Source: CAYRFQ01 sp964423615 | GTDB lineage: Bacteria > Planctomycetota > Planctomycetia > Gemmatales > Gemmataceae | NCBI GenBank assembly: GCA_964423615.1 | Contig: CAYRFQ010000180.1 | Span: 1 to 7,913, forward strand | Reading direction: 5' to 3' | DNA: 7,913 nt | In this document: positions 1 to 6,434 of the stretch, one piece after another | Layout: every line of letters begins with the position of its first letter | Numbering within the stretch: position 1 is the first letter of the stretch | Program-made: the position numbers and the translations under genes | The notes under the pieces: generated by a model | Told to the model about the DNA's origin: nothing | The model's database searches: none | The model's input: only the letters and a program-made list of their open reading frames with translations

Positions 1-660
1 CGCGTCGTTCCGCCGCTTCTCGTTCGCGTCGTTCGGCTTGTTCGCGTCGTTCCGCGTTCCGCTGATCTTCCTTCTCTGGAAAAAACCGTCGTTCTCTGTC
101 TTGGTCTTTGCGAAACTGTGGACGTGGGGGGAACGGGGGTCGGGGTCGACTGCGGAGTTCTCGCATGAGTGCTTCGAGTTTTCGCTCGAGCATCTCGATT
201 CGTTGTCCCAAACGTTGGCCTTCGCCGCCCTCGCCTGTGAATCTACGAAAAGAGCCCTCTCTCAAGCCTCGCGGGGCTTCCTCGCCGCTCAACTTACGCA
301 TTTCCATTTGTAAATCACGCATTCGCTCTTCGAACTGACGGCGAACCTTTTCGAAATTCCGATTGAGTTCTGCCATCTCGGCTCGAATTTGGACCATACG
401 TCGTTGACGTTCATTCATCTGAGCTTTGGATCGGTCCCGTTCAGGATCACGACGGTCCCGTTCGCGTTCGCCCCGTTCGCGTTCGTCCGGCTCACGGTCT
501 CGATCCCGACGGTCTCCCTCTTTTTCGCGTCGTTCATCGTCGCGACGTGGCTCTTCTCGTTCTTCTCGCTCGGGCTCTCGGCGATCCCGTTCTCGTTCAT
601 CCTCTCGTTCCCTTCGTTCGCGTTCTTGTTTGATGCTTTTTCGTTGAACTTCTCGTTCAC
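1..660 (-). repeat. low-complexity region coding for Arg/Glu-rich charged and coiled-coil tail
   Basis: The 3' part of the M56 gene is built largely from GAA/GAG, CGN and GAC/GAT codons, densest at 421-660 and again at 1-60. The 12-mer TTCGCGTCGTTC (plus strand) occurs at 23-34, 41-52 and 524-535, and its last ten bases also open the window at 1-10. In protein terms this is an imperfect 6-7 residue unit of the AERREQ / AERRERE kind. The less repetitive part between (about 61-420) codes for Leu/Met/Glu/Arg helices of coiled-coil character and a short Pro/Arg run. Such runs can change length by slippage. The low complexity also opens long false reading frames on the opposite strand. Confidence 0.8.
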
Positions 661-1858
661 CTTTTTCGCCATCGGCAAAAACGGATTGCGAGGACGTGAG
701 GGTTACAGGTAAAAGCAATGCCCCCAGAACGACCAAAGTTACGACGCCGAAGCGTGATAGGTTTTTCGAGTTGGCTCCACGCAAAATCATTGTCAGTCTC
801 CTCTTTAACAAGTACACCTGTCCCAATCCGGTTGCCGCCACAGGCAACGCCGTTCGAGAACGAGACAGAAAGTCGATCGTATCCATCAAGGCAGACGCAT
901 AGGCACGAGTGCTCTCGGGCAAAGCCCAGACGACCCACGCATCGCAACACTCTTCCTCGGCTTGGTGAAGCTCGCGGCGAATCCACCACACTAGCGGACA
1001 CCACCAATACAGTCCCATTACGAGTAGCTCCAAGTACCGGACCCAGTGATCTCGGCGACGGCGATGGGCTAGCTCGTGTAAAAGTAAAGTTGCACGGCGT
1101 TCGTCATCTAGTTCACGCCAGAGTTGTTCGGGAATGACCAACCGCAACGACCACCCCACCGAGCAGAGCATGGGAGAGAGCACGGCGGGAATGAACAAGA
1201 TGTCGGGGCTCCGCTTCAGTCCGAGACGCCTGGCTAGTGTGTGTGCCTGTTGTTGTACATCGGGCGAAGCAGCTTTAGCCAATCGCAAGGTCCATCCGAA
1301 TCGGAGGAGGCGGTAAGCTGCCAACGCAAACCAACAACAGCTCCCTAGCGCCCAAATGACGGCGATACAAAGTAACCATGAAAGTCTTTTTTGGTGTGTT
1401 TGAGGTATGGGTGTTCTCGGAAATCGTGTTGCTTCCGGTGTCTTCGGTTTGGTCTCGGGGATTAGCTGAGGCTGGTCGAGGTTTACAGGGGCCTCCGGAC
1501 GCTCTTCGGTTCGTTCGTTTGCGAAGGGCCTTACGAGAGGAATTGGGGTTTCCACTTCGGGAAGCCTGGGTTCGACGAGTTCAGGAGTTTTTCGCACCGG
1601 TTGTTTCGAGGTTCCTGGCGAGCGCGTCTCTGCAGGCGACTCGGCAAGTTTGGAACTACCTTTTTCGTTTGTGTCGACTCCCAACCATGGAAGCGGAATT
1701 GTGACGATCGGTGGAGTAACGAGTTTGAACAACACCAAAACCCACATAGCGTGGACGAGGGCCGGGCGCTTCGAAAGCCGGCCCAATCCGTAAATTAGTA
1801 TCCCGAGTACGGCAGCGAAGAGGATATTGTTTGCAGCGATGGCCAGGAGCGAAGACAC
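1..1858 (-). CDS. M56 (BlaR1/MecR1-like) membrane zinc metallopeptidase with Arg/Glu-rich tail, 3' end cut by window edge
   Basis: The frame is open from a GTG at 1858 to the left edge, giving 619 codons with no stop. AAGGAG (1865-1870) lies 6 bases before the GTG and touches the repressor's stop codon, which fixes the start. Visible parts: membrane segments at about residues 3-23, 38-57, 160-183 and 370-388; a Pro/Glu-rich loop at 60-159; the zinc-protease motif HELAH at 261-265; and EEECCDAW at 301-308, where a Glu is probably the third zinc ligand. The N-terminal run HAMWVLVLFKLVTPP is typical of the family. In BlaR1 the protease domain is cytoplasmic and an external sensor follows the fourth membrane helix; on signal it leads to cleavage of the paired BlaI repressor. 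Here the sensor position holds a highly charged Arg/Glu/Asp tail (from about 396) with predicted coiled coils at about 480-522 and 550-568. No penicillin-binding motif is seen in the visible part. It is co-transcribed with the upstream repressor. The family call is firm; the signal sensed is unknown. Confidence 0.9.
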   Translation of the reverse strand, partial: MSSLLAIAANNILFAAVLGILIYGLGRLSKRPALVHAMWVLVLFKLVTPPIVTIPLPWLGVDTNEKGSSKLAESPAETRSPGTSKQPVRKTPELVEPRLPEVETPIPLVRPFANERTEERPEAPVNLDQPQLIPETKPKTPEATRFPRTPIPQTHQKRLSWLLCIAVIWALGSCCWFALAAYRLLRFGWTLRLAKAASPDVQQQAHTLARRLGLKRSPDILFIPAVLSPMLCSVGWSLRLVIPEQLWRELDDERRATLLLHELAHRRRRDHWVRYLELLVMGLYWWCPLVWWIRRELHQAEEECCDAWVVWALPESTRAYASALMDTIDFLSRSRTALPVAATGLGQVYLLKRRLTMILRGANSKNLSRFGVVTLVVLGALLLPVTLTSSQSVFADGEKGEREVQRKSIKQERERREREDERERDRREPEREEREEPRRDDERREKEGDRRDRDREPDERERGERERDRRDPERDRSKAQMNERQRRMVQIRAEMAELNRNFEKVRRQFEERMRDLQMEMRKLSGEEAPRGLREGSFRRFTGEGGEGQRLGQRIEMLERKLEALMRELRSRPRPPFPPRPQFRKDQDRERRFFPEKEDQRNAERREQAERREREAAERR

Positions 1859-1870
1859 TGCGGGCTCCTT

Positions 1871-2305
1871 TCAAGAACGCGGCTTTTTGGATCGAGACTT
1901 AGTCGAAGCCGGTTGCTCCGGAGTGGGATCGAGTTGGTCGATCAACTGACGGAGTTGTTTCCGATCTTTATCGGATAGCTTCTGGTTCTGCACGAGATTG
2001 GTGAGCAAGGGTGTCCATGAACCACCGCAGAGTTCTTCGGCCATGGTCTGCAATCGTTGGCCGATTAACGCATCCCGATTGATCATCGCCCGAAAGACGT
2101 GGACGTTCTGAGTTCGGTCACGAGAGACGGCAAACTTTTCCTCGAGTCGATCGAGCAGTTTCTGGACCGTTGCATAGTGCGTCGTCGTGGGCGATTGGGG
2201 ATACAGAGCGTCCCGGATGTAGCGAATAGTGGATGGTCCGTCGTCCCAGAGTATCTGGAGGACGGCCAATTCTTTCTCGGTTATGTCTTGGGGTGTGCGG
2301 GCCAT
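1871..2305 (-). CDS. BlaI/MecI/CopY-family winged-helix repressor
   Basis: A 144-residue protein, close to the usual family length of about 120-140. Residues 5-75 form the winged-helix DNA-binding domain: ITEKELAVLQILWDDGPSTI is the family opening, and TTTHYATVQKLLDRLEEK (about 40-57) is the recognition-helix region. The C-terminal helices (about 80-125) correspond to the dimerisation domain, followed by a basic Ser/Lys/Arg-rich tail. The ATG at 2305 follows GAAAGG (2311-2316) at 5 bases. The gene is first in an operon with the M56 peptidase, and two palindromic operators lie just upstream, so it most likely represses its own operon as a dimer. By eye the hinge around N103-L104 lines up with the site where staphylococcal BlaI is cut. 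No beta-lactamase gene is in the window, so the natural target genes are unknown. Confidence 0.93.
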   Translation of the reverse strand: MARTPQDITEKELAVLQILWDDGPSTIRYIRDALYPQSPTTTHYATVQKLLDRLEEKFAVSRDRTQNVHVFRAMINRDALIGQRLQTMAEELCGGSWTPLLTNLVQNQKLSDKDRKQLRQLIDQLDPTPEQPASTKSRSKKPRS

Positions 2306-2324
2306 GGGAACCTTTCTCAGGACA

Positions 2325-2364
2325 CAGACATTTTGTCTGAGAGCATGCTAAGACAAAATGTCTG
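2325..2364 (-). promoter_or_regulatory. paired BlaI-type operators (two 6-3-6 / 5-3-5 palindromes)
   Basis: CAGACATTTTGTCTG (2325-2339) is a perfect 6-3-6 palindrome. AGACAAAATGTCT (2351-2363) is a perfect 5-3-5 palindrome and the exact reverse complement of the core of the first. Together they also form a 14-bp inverted repeat (2325-2338 with 2351-2364) around a 12-base centre. Their centres (2332 and 2357) are 25 bp apart. The upstream site fills the promoter spacer; the downstream one covers the expected start point. BlaI/MecI repressors bind such dyads with TGT/ACA-type half sites, usually in pairs, so two dimers blocking RNA polymerase is the natural reading. The inverted repeat could also fold as a hairpin, but it has no T run and lies largely upstream of the transcript. 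Confidence 0.85.
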
Positions 2365-2373
2365 ATACGTCAA
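2345..2373 (-). promoter_or_regulatory. sigma70-like promoter of the repressor-peptidase operon
   Basis: Read on the minus strand, TTGACG (2368-2373) is followed by exactly 17 bases and then TAGCAT (2345-2350). These match five of six and four of six bases of the standard -35 and -10 boxes. Transcription would begin near 2338, leaving a leader of about 33 bases before the repressor ATG. The spacing, position and overlap with the operators support it; no other promoter-like pair was seen here. Planctomycete housekeeping promoters are assumed to follow the general bacterial pattern. Confidence 0.7.
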
Positions 2374-2469
2374 GATGACCTAGACTGCTTTTTGCGATTG
2401 GGGAGGTTGAGGGAAATGTTATTTTTTGGGACGGAATATTTCTCTGCCCAAGAGGGGAAAACTGTTCGA

Positions 2470-4290
2470 TCAACGCACCCGGACCTGGAAGATCTGGCCC
2501 GAAAATCGCTTGGACCACACGGTTTGTCCGAGGGCATTGACCTCGACGAGCTTGCGGGTGTTCACACTACCGATGAGTGTGTTCCCGTTCGGGAGTCTCG
2601 CCACGGTGCTCGGCCAGGGTACCCGAACACTCCACTTTTTTTCTCCCTGTGGCGTGAATTCGGCAACTTCACCAGTACGATAAAGGGGGATGAGTAAGTT
2701 TCCATTGGGTAAAGCAGTCATGTTTCCGAAATAGTTGCCTATCGAGCCATAGTTGCCGACGCGGAAGGTGGCGATGGCTTGGTTGTTCGCGCGAGGGTTG
2801 ATCACGAATAACTGAGCGCTGTTGGTGACCAGGGCGATGTTACCGTTTCGGAGTTTGACGGCGCGAAAAATCGTCCCGGAATTCCAGCGGTGGGTGTAAA
2901 CGGTTTTGCGTGCTCGATCCAATTCCAGGAGTTGGCTCGGTGTAGCCACAAAGGTGTTCCCATTACGCAACCGTTGGATGGAGATTGGTGCGTCGGGAAG
3001 ATCCTTGGACCAGTTTAGTTTCCCAGCTTGGTCACGTTCGGTGATTCGTCCGGTCGATCCACCTCGGCGGAATTCTGCCACCAAGATCTTGTTGATGCTG
3101 ACTATCTGGGCATCGGTGGGATTCTCGTCATCGAGTGTGAACTCCCATTTCTTGTTGTGTTGGGAGTCGAACTCGACGATGCGGCGGAAACGACGGAATC
3201 GATTATTGATGAGTTGTCCGGGTTCGGCCAATACAACCAGGGGAGAGCTGTAGGCTTCGCTGATTTTGTCGATATCTTGGAGTTGGATGTTGTTTGCGAG
3301 TGCTTCTGTCCACCACTTGCTCCAAGCGTCTGCGCACTTTTTCTTGTCTTCTTTATCTTCCCCAAGGCTCACGACGGGAGCCTTTTCTCCAGCCAAACGA
3401 ACGAGAACGATCTCGGCATCCCACAATTGTTCGGGGGGTAGTTTCGCCATGGCCGAAATCATGGCTTTGATCGCTGCTTTCCGGGCCGAGTTCTCCGGCA
3501 CTTTGATCATCTCCAACGCGACGGCCACCCGCACCTTGTAATTCTGGTCTTGGAGGAGCTTGCGGATTTGCGGGAGTGTCTCGCGCCGATTTCCTTTGAG
3601 GAGCGCTGTGGCTGCGACTCGACGGCGTGTGGCAAGACTGTCGCTCAGAGCATTGGTCAAGAGAGTTGTGACGTTATCGTTGGTTTTGGCGATCCCTCCG
3701 AGCGAAGTCCGAATGGCATCGACGATTGCTGGCTCTTTCGTTAGTGACAAATAGGTAAGCAGCACTTTCCCGGCGCCAATGGGTTGGCGGACACCAAGCA
3801 TCCGTACGGCGGCTTCTTGGACGGCTGGGTTGGCTTTCTTTTCGAGCGATTCGAGTAAATACGCGACGCGTGCTTGTGCTTCCGGATCAAGGCCTTTCTT
3901 GGTCTCCCGGAGGAACCGCACGACGGCGATTCCCATTTTTTTCAAGTTTGCATAGGCATCCTCGCGGACTTTGAAGCTTTCCGAACCGAGTTCTTTGATG
4001 AGCTGTTGTATGGCTTTGGGGTTCAGTTTGGTGTTGCCGATTTCACCAAAGTAGGCCAAAAGGGCTTTGCCTTGCGTGCCGATCCCGACTTCGTCGAGAG
4101 TGGCCGAGTCTGCCTGGATTTGGACCTCTGATGGGCTCAGGACGGTGCCTCGCGCTGTTGCCCTGTCTTCTTGGTTCCGTTGTTTCTGCTCGTTGGTCCC
4201 TGAGCTTTTGTTTTGAGCCAACGTTGTGATTGGCTGCGTGAAGCATAGTAAGCCCAATCCAAGACCGAACACTACAACTCCGCGAATCAT
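2470..4290 (-). CDS. secreted HEAT-repeat and beta-propeller protein (planctomycete type)
   Basis: A 606-residue protein starting at the ATG at 4290, preceded by AGGAG (4299-4303) at 8 bases. The start is confirmed by a signal peptide (residues 1 to about 25, cleavage near TTLA/Q). The frame stays open upstream to 4512, but that stretch has no domain and would bury the signal peptide. Residues 85-330 are helical HEAT-like repeats (for example VREDAYANLKKMG and KVRVAVALEM), ending in the DAWSKWW motif at 321-327 that often closes this region in planctomycete homologues. Residues 345-606 are a beta-propeller of the PQQ/NHL-like sort with blade motifs LRNGN (441), LRNGN (480), LPNGN (527) and LPNGN (566) and recurring ELDR/VEV strands. 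HEAT repeats and propellers are protein-binding scaffolds, so a structural or docking role outside the cytoplasm is likely. No catalytic motif is visible. It is divergent from the DUF1549/DUF1501 genes; the true substrate or partner is unknown. Confidence 0.85.
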   Translation of the reverse strand: MIRGVVVFGLGLGLLCFTQPITTLAQNKSSGTNEQKQRNQEDRATARGTVLSPSEVQIQADSATLDEVGIGTQGKALLAYFGEIGNTKLNPKAIQQLIKELGSESFKVREDAYANLKKMGIAVVRFLRETKKGLDPEAQARVAYLLESLEKKANPAVQEAAVRMLGVRQPIGAGKVLLTYLSLTKEPAIVDAIRTSLGGIAKTNDNVTTLLTNALSDSLATRRRVAATALLKGNRRETLPQIRKLLQDQNYKVRVAVALEMIKVPENSARKAAIKAMISAMAKLPPEQLWDAEIVLVRLAGEKAPVVSLGEDKEDKKKCADAWSKWWTEALANNIQLQDIDKISEAYSSPLVVLAEPGQLINNRFRRFRRIVEFDSQHNKKWEFTLDDENPTDAQIVSINKILVAEFRRGGSTGRITERDQAGKLNWSKDLPDAPISIQRLRNGNTFVATPSQLLELDRARKTVYTHRWNSGTIFRAVKLRNGNIALVTNSAQLFVINPRANNQAIATFRVGNYGSIGNYFGNMTALPNGNLLIPLYRTGEVAEFTPQGEKKWSVRVPWPSTVARLPNGNTLIGSVNTRKLVEVNALGQTVWSKRFSGQIFQVRVR

Positions 4291-4298
4291 CTCAATTT

Positions 4299-4303
4299 CT
4301 CCT
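4299..4303 (-). promoter_or_regulatory. ribosome binding site that decides the HEAT/propeller start
   Basis: AGGAG read on the minus strand, 8 bases before the ATG at 4290. It selects this codon over the longer in-frame extension to 4512. Confidence 0.75.
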
Positions 4304-4385
4304 GCCGCCTGACCACATTTGTTTGAATCTAGAATCCACGAGTCGAGGTAAGAATGAATATGTCGTCTAGCCGTGTAGTTGAGGG

Positions 4386-4400
4386 TCCGTGGATCACGGA
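4386..4400. promoter_or_regulatory. perfect 6-3-6 palindrome, candidate operator
   Basis: TCCGTG-GAT-CACGGA, an exact inverted repeat with a 3-bp centre. It lies about 96 bp upstream of the HEAT/propeller start and 285 bp upstream of the DUF1549 start. It has the same geometry as the BlaI-type operators at 2325-2364 but an unrelated sequence, so if it is an operator it serves another dimeric regulator. Confidence 0.4.
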
Positions 4401-4684
4401 GGAATAGACTCTTTCCACTTCGAGAGCGGACGCTTGAGAAACTAGTACCACATATTTGGGACTGCCTAATTTCGGGACTTTTTTCCGTTTCCGGTGTTGG
4501 ATAGTAAAGCAATTAGTGTTCGGGCTTTCGGCTTTTGTAGGTCGGCTAGGTCCAGGTGTTATCTTTGAGAAGCTCACGGTCTATCTTTGAACGACTCCGT
4601 CAACCAAAACGAACCGGCCTCAAGACAAGACCCCCGGACACTGTCAGATCTTAATTGCGTTCCTGTTGTTCAAGGGTTCTCGAC

Positions 4685-6412
4685 ATGAAACAGCTCGAAA
4701 ACAGCGCCCGTCTATTGCAATTTTGGCGAAGATCGATGGTCGGATGGTGGGCCGTCCTCACTTTGTGTATTTTACCTGGTCCTGCTGATTCTTACGAAAC
4801 CACATCGGCTTCGAAAAAGCAAGCCACCGAGGAGATTTTCGCTCGTTCAGTCGTATCAGCGGAGCAGTGGCAAACGGCTCCGACTTCACCCGTCAAAGCT
4901 GGCGAAATCGATCAGATGATCGACGCGGTGTTGAAGAAAGCGGGGGTTACCCCTGCGGCTCCTACGAGTGACGAGGAGTTCATTCGGCGTTTGTACCTGG
5001 ATTTGACGGGTCACCTACCGGTGCCCGCTGATGTGAAAGATTTTTTGGATGACAAATCGAAGGATAAACGTGCAAAACTGATCGATCGTCTTCTGGACAG
5101 TCCCGAATACGCCGCTCATTGGGCTCGATACTGGTTGGACGTTGTCACGGTCCGGGTGACCGACCGGTTGGCACTGGCCCAGGCCCCGATCTTTGAGAAG
5201 TGGATCAAAGAGCAACTCGCGAACAACACCCGTTGGGACCAAATCGTTGAAGAGATGATCACGGCCAAGGGGCAAATTCGGCGCGACGAACCAGAGAAAA
5301 ATGGTGCCGCGTTCTTCATGCTTTCGCGCCGAGGTGGTGACGCCACTACGGAGCGAGCGGCCGAGGCGTCCCGACTCTTCCTTGGGGTCCAAATTCAGTG
5401 TGCCCAGTGTCACGACCACCCCTTCGACGTTTGGGAGCAAAAGCAATTCCACGAGTTCGCCGCCTACTTGGCCCGCGTTCGAGAGCGTCCGATTCGAAAC
5501 GAGAAGAGACAAATCGTTGGTCTGCAGTTGGTCTCGGTCCGTTTCGGCGAGCACTTCATGCCCGATACGAACGACCCCAAGAAAAGGACACGAGTTTTTC
5601 CGAAGTTTCTCGACGGAAAAGGGCCGCGTGTTAGTCGTTTCTTGACGGACGAGCGTCGTCGTGAGTCTCTGGCGACGTCCATGACCTCCAGAGACAATCC
5701 TTATTTTGCTGCCGCTTTCGTCAACCGAATGTGGGGTGAGCTGCTTGGCCAGTCGTTCTACATGCCTATTGACGATTTGGGGGAGCAGCGGGAGGCCTAC
5801 GCCCCGGCCGTGATCGCTCGGCTTGCTGGTGCTTTCCGCGGCTCGGATTACGACATCAAGGCTTTGTTGCGGACGATCTTGAATACAAAAACGTACCAAC
5901 GCAAGATCGCACTTGGGAAATCGGACGACCAACACTTGTATTTTGCTGCGAGCTACCCGAGGCGTCTTCAAGGGACGGCGTTGTGGAACTCACTCGAAAG
6001 TGTCCTTGGGCGGATGAGTCCCCGTAGCGTGGTTGCTGCTCGGCGCAATCCGTATGCCAGGTTGTTTGGACTCGAAGGACAATTCCTCAAAGAGTTCAAC
6101 TTTGATCCCTCTTCTCGTCCGGAAGACGTCAGTAGCAGTATCTCTCAGGCATTGATGCTGATGAATAGCCCGGCCATCGAAGCCAAGATCAAGGCTCAAG
6201 GAACGAGTCTCCTTGGACGCGTTTTGCGTACGTATCCGAAGGACCAACAAGCCATCCAGATGGTCTACCTGAAGGCTCTGGCTCGGAACCCGTCGGCAAG
6301 CGAGGTTGCTCGTTGCCAAAAACACATTCAGGAAGTCGGCAGCCGGGCCGAAGCTTTCGAAGACATCTTGTGGGCATTAATTAACTCGACCGAATTCCAA
6401 ACACGAAGATAA
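4685..6412 (+). CDS. exported DUF1549/DUF1553 (PSCyt2-PSD1) protein with CxxCH motif
   Basis: A 575-residue protein. The ATG at 4685 follows AAGGG (4672-4676) at 8 bases. A TTG ten codons upstream (4655) lacks a binding site. The N-terminus looks like a Sec signal peptide: RLLQFWRRS, then a hydrophobic run MVGWWAVLTLCIL, with cleavage near PADS. Residues about 75-265 are DUF1549, including FIRRLYLDLTGHLPVPADV, LLDSPEYAAHWARYWLD and CAQCHDHPFD, whose CxxCH is at 239-243. Residues about 330-560 are DUF1553, including NPYFAAAFVNRMWGELLGQ and IKALLRTILNTKTYQRK. Many family members are longer and carry an extra N-terminal cytochrome-like domain and lectin-like domains; this one is the short form with only the two core domains. 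The biochemical role of the family is unknown. Heme binding through CxxCH is suggested by its form but not shown. The DUF1501 gene follows on the same strand. Confidence 0.92.
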   Translation: MKQLENSARLLQFWRRSMVGWWAVLTLCILPGPADSYETTSASKKQATEEIFARSVVSAEQWQTAPTSPVKAGEIDQMIDAVLKKAGVTPAAPTSDEEFIRRLYLDLTGHLPVPADVKDFLDDKSKDKRAKLIDRLLDSPEYAAHWARYWLDVVTVRVTDRLALAQAPIFEKWIKEQLANNTRWDQIVEEMITAKGQIRRDEPEKNGAAFFMLSRRGGDATTERAAEASRLFLGVQIQCAQCHDHPFDVWEQKQFHEFAAYLARVRERPIRNEKRQIVGLQLVSVRFGEHFMPDTNDPKKRTRVFPKFLDGKGPRVSRFLTDERRRESLATSMTSRDNPYFAAAFVNRMWGELLGQSFYMPIDDLGEQREAYAPAVIARLAGAFRGSDYDIKALLRTILNTKTYQRKIALGKSDDQHLYFAASYPRRLQGTALWNSLESVLGRMSPRSVVAARRNPYARLFGLEGQFLKEFNFDPSSRPEDVSSSISQALMLMNSPAIEAKIKAQGTSLLGRVLRTYPKDQQAIQMVYLKALARNPSASEVARCQKHIQEVGSRAEAFEDILWALINSTEFQTRR

Positions 6413-6434
6413 TTCCGAAGAGAGTTGAGAATCG

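Larger units (their letters stand above)
4291..4684. other. divergent intergenic region with candidate regulator sites
   Basis: These 394 bases separate the starts of two divergent genes. A perfect palindrome TCCGTGGATCACGGA occupies 4386-4400, and the 9-mer TATCTTTGA is repeated directly at 4560-4568 and 4582-4590, 22 bp apart (about two helix turns). On the minus strand AGTCCC is repeated at 4457-4462 and 4474-4479. No convincing -35/-10 pair could be assigned on either strand, and neither strand carries a coding frame with recognisable protein features. The region must hold promoters for both flanking genes; which sites act on which gene is unknown. Confidence 0.5.

Noticed and set aside
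1..60. Tandem-like 12-mers at the left edge considered as a CRISPR or regulatory repeat array
   Set aside because: The copies are codon repeats in the M56 frame with irregular 18- and 24-base steps and no unique spacers.
389..712. Plus-strand frames opposite the peptidase tail, including an Ser/Arg-repeat frame at 426-647
   Set aside because: They are antisense readings of the Arg/Glu codon repeats of the M56 gene. They have no ribosome binding site or family motif, and the minus-strand frame carries HELAH and the membrane helices.
657..1007. Minus-strand 116-codon frame
   Set aside because: It is an out-of-frame shadow of the M56 gene, whose true frame passes through the zinc motif and is open from 1858 to 1.
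2426..2451. Stem TTGGG/CCCAA considered as a terminator of the HEAT/propeller gene
   Set aside because: Only 5 bp with a 16-base loop, and on the transcribed strand it is followed by A rather than T residues.
4291..4512. 74-codon N-terminal extension of the HEAT/propeller frame
   Set aside because: It lacks a binding site and domains and would bury the signal peptide. The ATG at 4290 has AGGAG at a good distance.
4655..4684. TTG start ten codons upstream of the DUF1549 ATG
   Set aside because: No Shine-Dalgarno sequence precedes it, while AAGGG precedes the ATG at 4685, which also gives a more regular signal peptide.
5015..5971. 318-codon minus-strand frame within the DUF1549 gene
   Set aside because: It is a long antisense shadow without recognisable motifs, opposite a gene with clear family motifs throughout.
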